Assembly (NCBI GenBank): GCA_004377245.1
Contig: SOIK01000011.1
Span: 1-6,242, forward strand
DNA: 6,242 nucleotides
DNA from: Sulfurovum sp.
GTDB taxonomy: Bacteria > Campylobacterota > Campylobacteria > Campylobacterales > Sulfurovaceae
Reading direction: 5' to 3'
The first letter of the stretch is position 1, and every line of letters starts with the position of its first letter. Position numbers and translations under genes: made by a program. A model generated the notes under the pieces. The model was not told where the DNA came from and did no database searches. It worked only from the letters and a program-made list of their open reading frames with translations. Below, one piece after another: positions 4,395-6,242 of this stretch.

Positions 4395-4849
4395 AAGATA
4401 AAAAAATAGCATTTCCTAGATTTTGTAAATATATAAAATGTCGAAAACTACTACCAAAAGACGCACACCATCAAAAGAAATACTGCCAAGACACAAAGTG
4501 TTTCTATCTCCAAAATCAACTTGAAGCAAAAGAGAGAAGAGACAAACTTAAGGCAAATAAACCTAAAAAGTTTAAGATATGCAATTTCGATGAGTGTGGT
4601 AAAGAATTTGAGATTCCCACTAATTCCCCTCTTCAAGCATACTGTGACGATAAGTGCAGAGATGCGAATCGTAAGAAAGTCCAAGCGAAACGATGGGAGC
4701 AAGAGCAAATCAAAATCGTAGCCAAACGAGAAGAGGTTGTTAGAATGAATAAGAGTAAGGATAAAAAGAGTGGATTGCCAAAAAGACTTTTGGTTAGGGG
4801 TAATATATCGCATGGGAATGTAGCTTGTGCTATTAGCGTAAACGCATGA
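4391..4849 (+). CDS. Protein with two Cys4 zinc-finger-like clusters
   Basis: 152 residues from a TTG start. Two similar Cys4 units can be read: C12-x4-C17-x14-C32-x4-C37 and C64-x4-C69-x15-C85-x3-C89. In each, the second pair lies in a YCxDxxC context (YCQDTKC, YCDDKCR), the style of FCS/MYM-like treble-clef fingers. A Lys/Arg/Glu-rich linker lies between (about 41-62) and a long basic helical stretch follows (90-130). It is likely a zinc-stabilised nucleic-acid- or protein-binding factor; no catalytic residues are evident. Its position directly after a methyltransferase and before the nucleases suggests a role in the same DNA-processing module. A related Cys-rich protein begins at 6156. Confidence 0.8.
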   Translation: MKDKKIAFPRFCKYIKCRKLLPKDAHHQKKYCQDTKCFYLQNQLEAKERRDKLKANKPKKFKICNFDECGKEFEIPTNSPLQAYCDDKCRDANRKKVQAKRWEQEQIKIVAKREEVVRMNKSKDKKSGLPKRLLVRGNISHGNVACAISVNA

Positions 4850-5097
4850 ATAATTTAGGAATAGTGTATTTGATAATAGGTGTTATATCTTCATTAATAT
4901 TAGTGTTTAGTATTCTTTTATTCAGATACATAGACTGGTTAAACAAAAGAAGTCAATTTTATTATGATTTATATATGAGAATTGCACAAGATATTGAAGA
5001 CGCAAATACTGTAAAAGATAGCGTTGGTTTTCTTAACAATCGGTTCAAGCAAAGAACAAAAGAGATAGATAAAATGGAAGAGGAATCTTCTAAGTGA
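4846..5097 (+). CDS. Small single-pass membrane protein with cytoplasmic helical tail
   Basis: 83 residues. Residues about 4-26 (LGIVYLIIGVISSLILVF and onwards) form one hydrophobic helix, followed directly by Arg and Lys (FRYIDWLNKRS), so by the positive-inside rule the N-terminus is outside and the tail is cytoplasmic. The tail (about 33-83) is highly charged and probably helical or coiled-coil, ending in KEIDKMEEESSK. There is no cleavable-signal pattern. ATG 4846 overlaps the previous stop (ATGA) but has no clear Shine-Dalgarno, so it is likely expressed by coupling and at a lower level. A lone membrane gene among DNA-processing genes could be a superinfection-exclusion or membrane-anchoring factor; this is inference. 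It lacks the paired hallmarks (two or more segments, adjacent lysin) expected of a holin cassette. Confidence 0.78.
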   Translation: MNNLGIVYLIIGVISSLILVFSILLFRYIDWLNKRSQFYYDLYMRIAQDIEDANTVKDSVGFLNNRFKQRTKEIDKMEEESSK

Positions 5098-5411
5098 TCT
5101 ACTCAAAAGCAGATCAAACTAGAAAGAACAGGAAGGTAAACTTGAAAAAGCTATCCAATATCGAATTGCGATTATTTAAAGAGTTTATATTTGACATATC
5201 GAATGGAAAGTGTCAGTGTGGTTGTAATAAACCATTATCAACATATCATCACGGAAATAGAGGGATAAATAAAGATGATCGTACTCTAGGTGGGATTAAT
5301 GATATTTGCCATCATGATTTGCATTTCTCTACTGATACACACAAAAGAGAAGCATTGACTATTTTATTTAAATCAATCGGTCTTGAAAATTGGAGAAAAC
5401 ATAATGAATAA
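5094..5411 (+). CDS. Putative HNH-type (His-Cys) nuclease
   Basis: 105 residues from GTG 5094 (GTGA overlap; AGGA 9 nt upstream; no nearby in-frame ATG). A basic helical N-terminus (1-35) leads into C40-x-C-G-C44, then YHHGNRG (51-57), KDDRTLGG (60-67) and C72-H-H-x2-H77. Cys knuckle, paired His, spaced DD/R and a final CHHxxH are the layout of small phage HNH endonucleases of the DUF968/NinG-like kind, where one His acts as the general base and the last His residues bind the metal. The second zinc knuckle is partly made by C72, so the fold would be compact. It overlaps the following PD-(D/E)XK nuclease gene, suggesting a recombination or DNA-degradation pair. The nuclease call rests on motif layout only, and the exact family is uncertain. 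Confidence 0.65.
   Translation: MIYSKADQTRKNRKVNLKKLSNIELRLFKEFIFDISNGKCQCGCNKPLSTYHHGNRGINKDDRTLGGINDICHHDLHFSTDTHKREALTILFKSIGLENWRKHNE
5392..5395 (+). promoter_or_regulatory. Ribosome-binding site fixing the ATG start at 5404
   Basis: GGAG lies 8 nt before ATG 5404. An upstream in-frame TTG at 5383 would add seven residues but lies before this site and has no Shine-Dalgarno of its own. Confidence 0.7.
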
Positions 5412-5817
5412 ATACAAAAACAAGAAATGCTCTATAGTGTTTCAAGAGGAAACATATCACTTTGATAGTAAGGCAGAAATGGCATATTTCAATCTACTTA
5501 CTCCTAGACTAAAGAAGTTCCAAATAGAGAAACTAAAACTACAGCCACAATTTCAATTGTCTGAACCTTTTATTATTGCCACAGATAAAACAAAAAGTGG
5601 TAAAAGTAGAATGCCTGCTATGATATATACTCCGGACTTTGAGTATTTTGAGAATGGCAAAAAAATAGTAGTAGAGGTGAAAGGCAAAATAACAACTGAT
5701 TACAGAATACGTTTAAAGCTGTTTTTAGCAACTGCCTATGCCAAGTATAGGGTAGATACGTTTATCGAGGTTATTAAGGGCAAAGAGATAAGATATGAAT
5801 GTGGGAGCGTGATATGA
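5404..5817 (+). CDS. DUF1064-type PD-(D/E)XK endonuclease
   Basis: 137 residues from ATG 5404, which overlaps the previous gene's end by 8 bases. It fits the phage DUF1064 family, predicted endonucleases or Holliday-junction-resolvase-like proteins with a PD-(D/E)XK core: MNKYKNKK at the N-terminus, FDSKAEMAYFNLL (20-32) supplying the conserved Glu (E25), YTPDFEYF (75-82) with D78, and VVEVKG (89-94) giving E91-x-K93. The hydrophobic strand-turn-strand around these residues is as expected. All catalytic positions are present, so it is probably active. The likely substrate is branched or structured DNA, by family (inference). The neighbouring HNH-like protein and SSB fit a recombination module. 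Confidence 0.88.
   Translation: MNKYKNKKCSIVFQEETYHFDSKAEMAYFNLLTPRLKKFQIEKLKLQPQFQLSEPFIIATDKTKSGKSRMPAMIYTPDFEYFENGKKIVVEVKGKITTDYRIRLKLFLATAYAKYRVDTFIEVIKGKEIRYECGSVI
5803..5807 (+). promoter_or_regulatory. Ribosome-binding site fixing the ATG start at 5814
   Basis: GGGAG lies 6 nt before ATG 5814. An earlier in-frame ATG at 5799 lies upstream of this site and lacks a Shine-Dalgarno at proper spacing. Confidence 0.65.
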
Positions 5818-6035
5818 TTAATAAAAAATTCAAGGTTAGCACTTCATGGGTAAACACAAATGCTTTTTTTGTATTAGTTGAAGAATATAAAAGAGTTCCA
5901 AGGTTTATATTTAAGGACAAATGGATAAAGGTAAAAACATTTGAATATGCATCATGGGAAACCTTTATGGAAAAAATGTGGTTAAGTCATATGCTGCGTG
6001 GCAAAAGTTTATGGGAAATAGATACTAAAATATGA
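5814..6035 (+). CDS. 73-residue aromatic-rich protein, unknown
   Basis: ATG 5814 overlaps the DUF1064 stop (ATGA) and has GGGAG 6 nt before it. The product is rich in Trp, Phe and Lys (SWVNTNAFFVLVEEYKRVPRF, then FKDKWIKVKTFEYASWETFMEKMW), which suggests a small, folded beta-rich or mixed domain. No membrane helix, signal or Cys motif is present and I recognise no family. Its stop overlaps the next ATG, so it is part of the same translational chain. Confidence 0.75.
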   Translation: MINKKFKVSTSWVNTNAFFVLVEEYKRVPRFIFKDKWIKVKTFEYASWETFMEKMWLSHMLRGKSLWEIDTKI

Positions 6036-6154
6036 GCGAAACAAAAGCACAAAAGAGCAAAAGGCTCAAAGAAGAAGCGGCGAAAGAGATAAATCAGAAG
6101 TATCGTAATGGCACTTTGTGGATTAAAGAGAAGAAAATAAAAGTAAGGAGCTGA
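6032..6154 (+). CDS. 40-residue highly charged small protein, unknown
   Basis: ATG 6032 lies in an ATGA overlap with the preceding stop, and the frame ends at TGA 6152-6154. It encodes 40 residues, starting MSETKAQKSKRLKEEAAKEI and ending IKVRS; about half are Lys, Arg or Glu, consistent with one long helix with nucleic-acid affinity. The Shine-Dalgarno is weak, so coupling is expected. Its 3' end supplies the TAAGGAG for the next gene. No family is recognised. Confidence 0.6.
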   Translation: MSETKAQKSKRLKEEAAKEINQKYRNGTLWIKEKKIKVRS

Positions 6155-6155
6155 T

Positions 6156-6242
6156 ATGAAATGTAAATGGTGTGGGGAAAACGCAGCTAAAAGATTTTGC
6201 AAAGGAACATCATGCAGAAAGCAAAGCGAATCTTTTAACATA
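6156..6242 (+). CDS. N-terminus of a Cys-rich zinc-finger-like protein (3' partial)
   Basis: ATG 6156 has a near-perfect TAAGGAG (6144-6150) 5 nt upstream, and the frame stays open to the window end (29 codons). The peptide opens with MKCKWCGENAAKRFCKGTSCR: C3-x2-C6-x8-C15-x4-C20, a compact Cys4 finger. The last pair is preceded by RF and followed by R, as in FCS-like fingers and in the second cluster of the protein at 4391-4849. It is probably a small zinc-binding protein; the rest lies outside the window. Confidence 0.7.
   Translation, partial: MKCKWCGENAAKRFCKGTSCRKQSESFNI

Noticed and set aside
4521..4721. Alternative plus-strand frame of 66 codons inside the Cys-rich gene
   Set aside because: No Shine-Dalgarno, wholly nested, and the product lacks the regular Cys spacing seen in the main frame.
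4451..4813. Minus-strand open frame of 120 codons opposite the Cys-rich gene
   Set aside because: Shadow frame; the plus strand has two regular Cys4 clusters and good overlaps with its neighbours.
4846..5097. Holin
   Set aside because: One membrane segment could fit a class III or pinholin, but there is no adjacent lysin or spanin and the setting is early DNA metabolism.
5987..6241. Minus-strand open frame of 84 codons at the right edge
   Set aside because: Antisense to three plus-strand ORFs joined by overlaps and ribosome-binding sites, with a low-complexity aromatic product.

Overview
The window is a tightly packed, all-plus-strand segment of what looks like the early (DNA modification, replication and recombination) region of a phage or prophage from a low-GC member of the Campylobacterota (Epsilonproteobacteria). 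The host assignment rests mainly on the single-stranded DNA-binding protein, whose OB-fold (for example the stretch GRTAEIANQYLRKGSKVL) reads like the Campylobacter/Helicobacter/Arcobacter-type SSB. The phage assignment rests on YopX-family proteins, orphan DNA methyltransferases, a DUF1064-type nuclease, an HNH-type nuclease and a string of tiny unknown genes joined by ATGA/GTGA/TTGA stop-start overlaps. No integrase, structural gene, tRNA or rRNA is visible.

Layout. 1-160: the tail of an unknown gene and a 28-codon mini-ORF. 157-1176: a beta-class DNA methyltransferase with a DFPY catalytic motif, followed by a 36-codon ORF (1176-1286). 1287-1432: the only real intergenic gap. It holds a strong hairpin and an A-B-A'-B' pair of interleaved inverted repeats that would form a pseudoknot hiding the ribosome-binding site of the next gene. 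1433-2207: an unknown 90-residue protein overlapping ssb. 2204-3302: an unknown protein, then two tandem YopX-family proteins. 3299-3726: two small unknown proteins. 3723-4394: a second, compact beta-class methyltransferase with canonical DPPY. 4391-4849: a protein with two Cys4 clusters. 4846-5097: a single-pass membrane protein. 5094-5817: an HNH-like nuclease overlapping a PD-(D/E)XK (DUF1064) nuclease. 5814-6154: two small unknown ORFs. 6156-6242: the start of another Cys-rich zinc-finger-like protein, cut by the window end.

How the genes work together (inference): SSB coats single-stranded replication or recombination intermediates. The two nucleases are candidates for resolving branched DNA or for cutting host DNA. 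The two methyltransferases, with no obvious partner restriction enzyme, probably protect the phage genome. Both methyltransferases end in a pentapeptide (QQGLF and QGSLF) resembling the bacterial sliding-clamp-binding consensus, which would place methylation at the replication fork. The structured leader before the 90-residue gene/ssb pair is the most likely control point.
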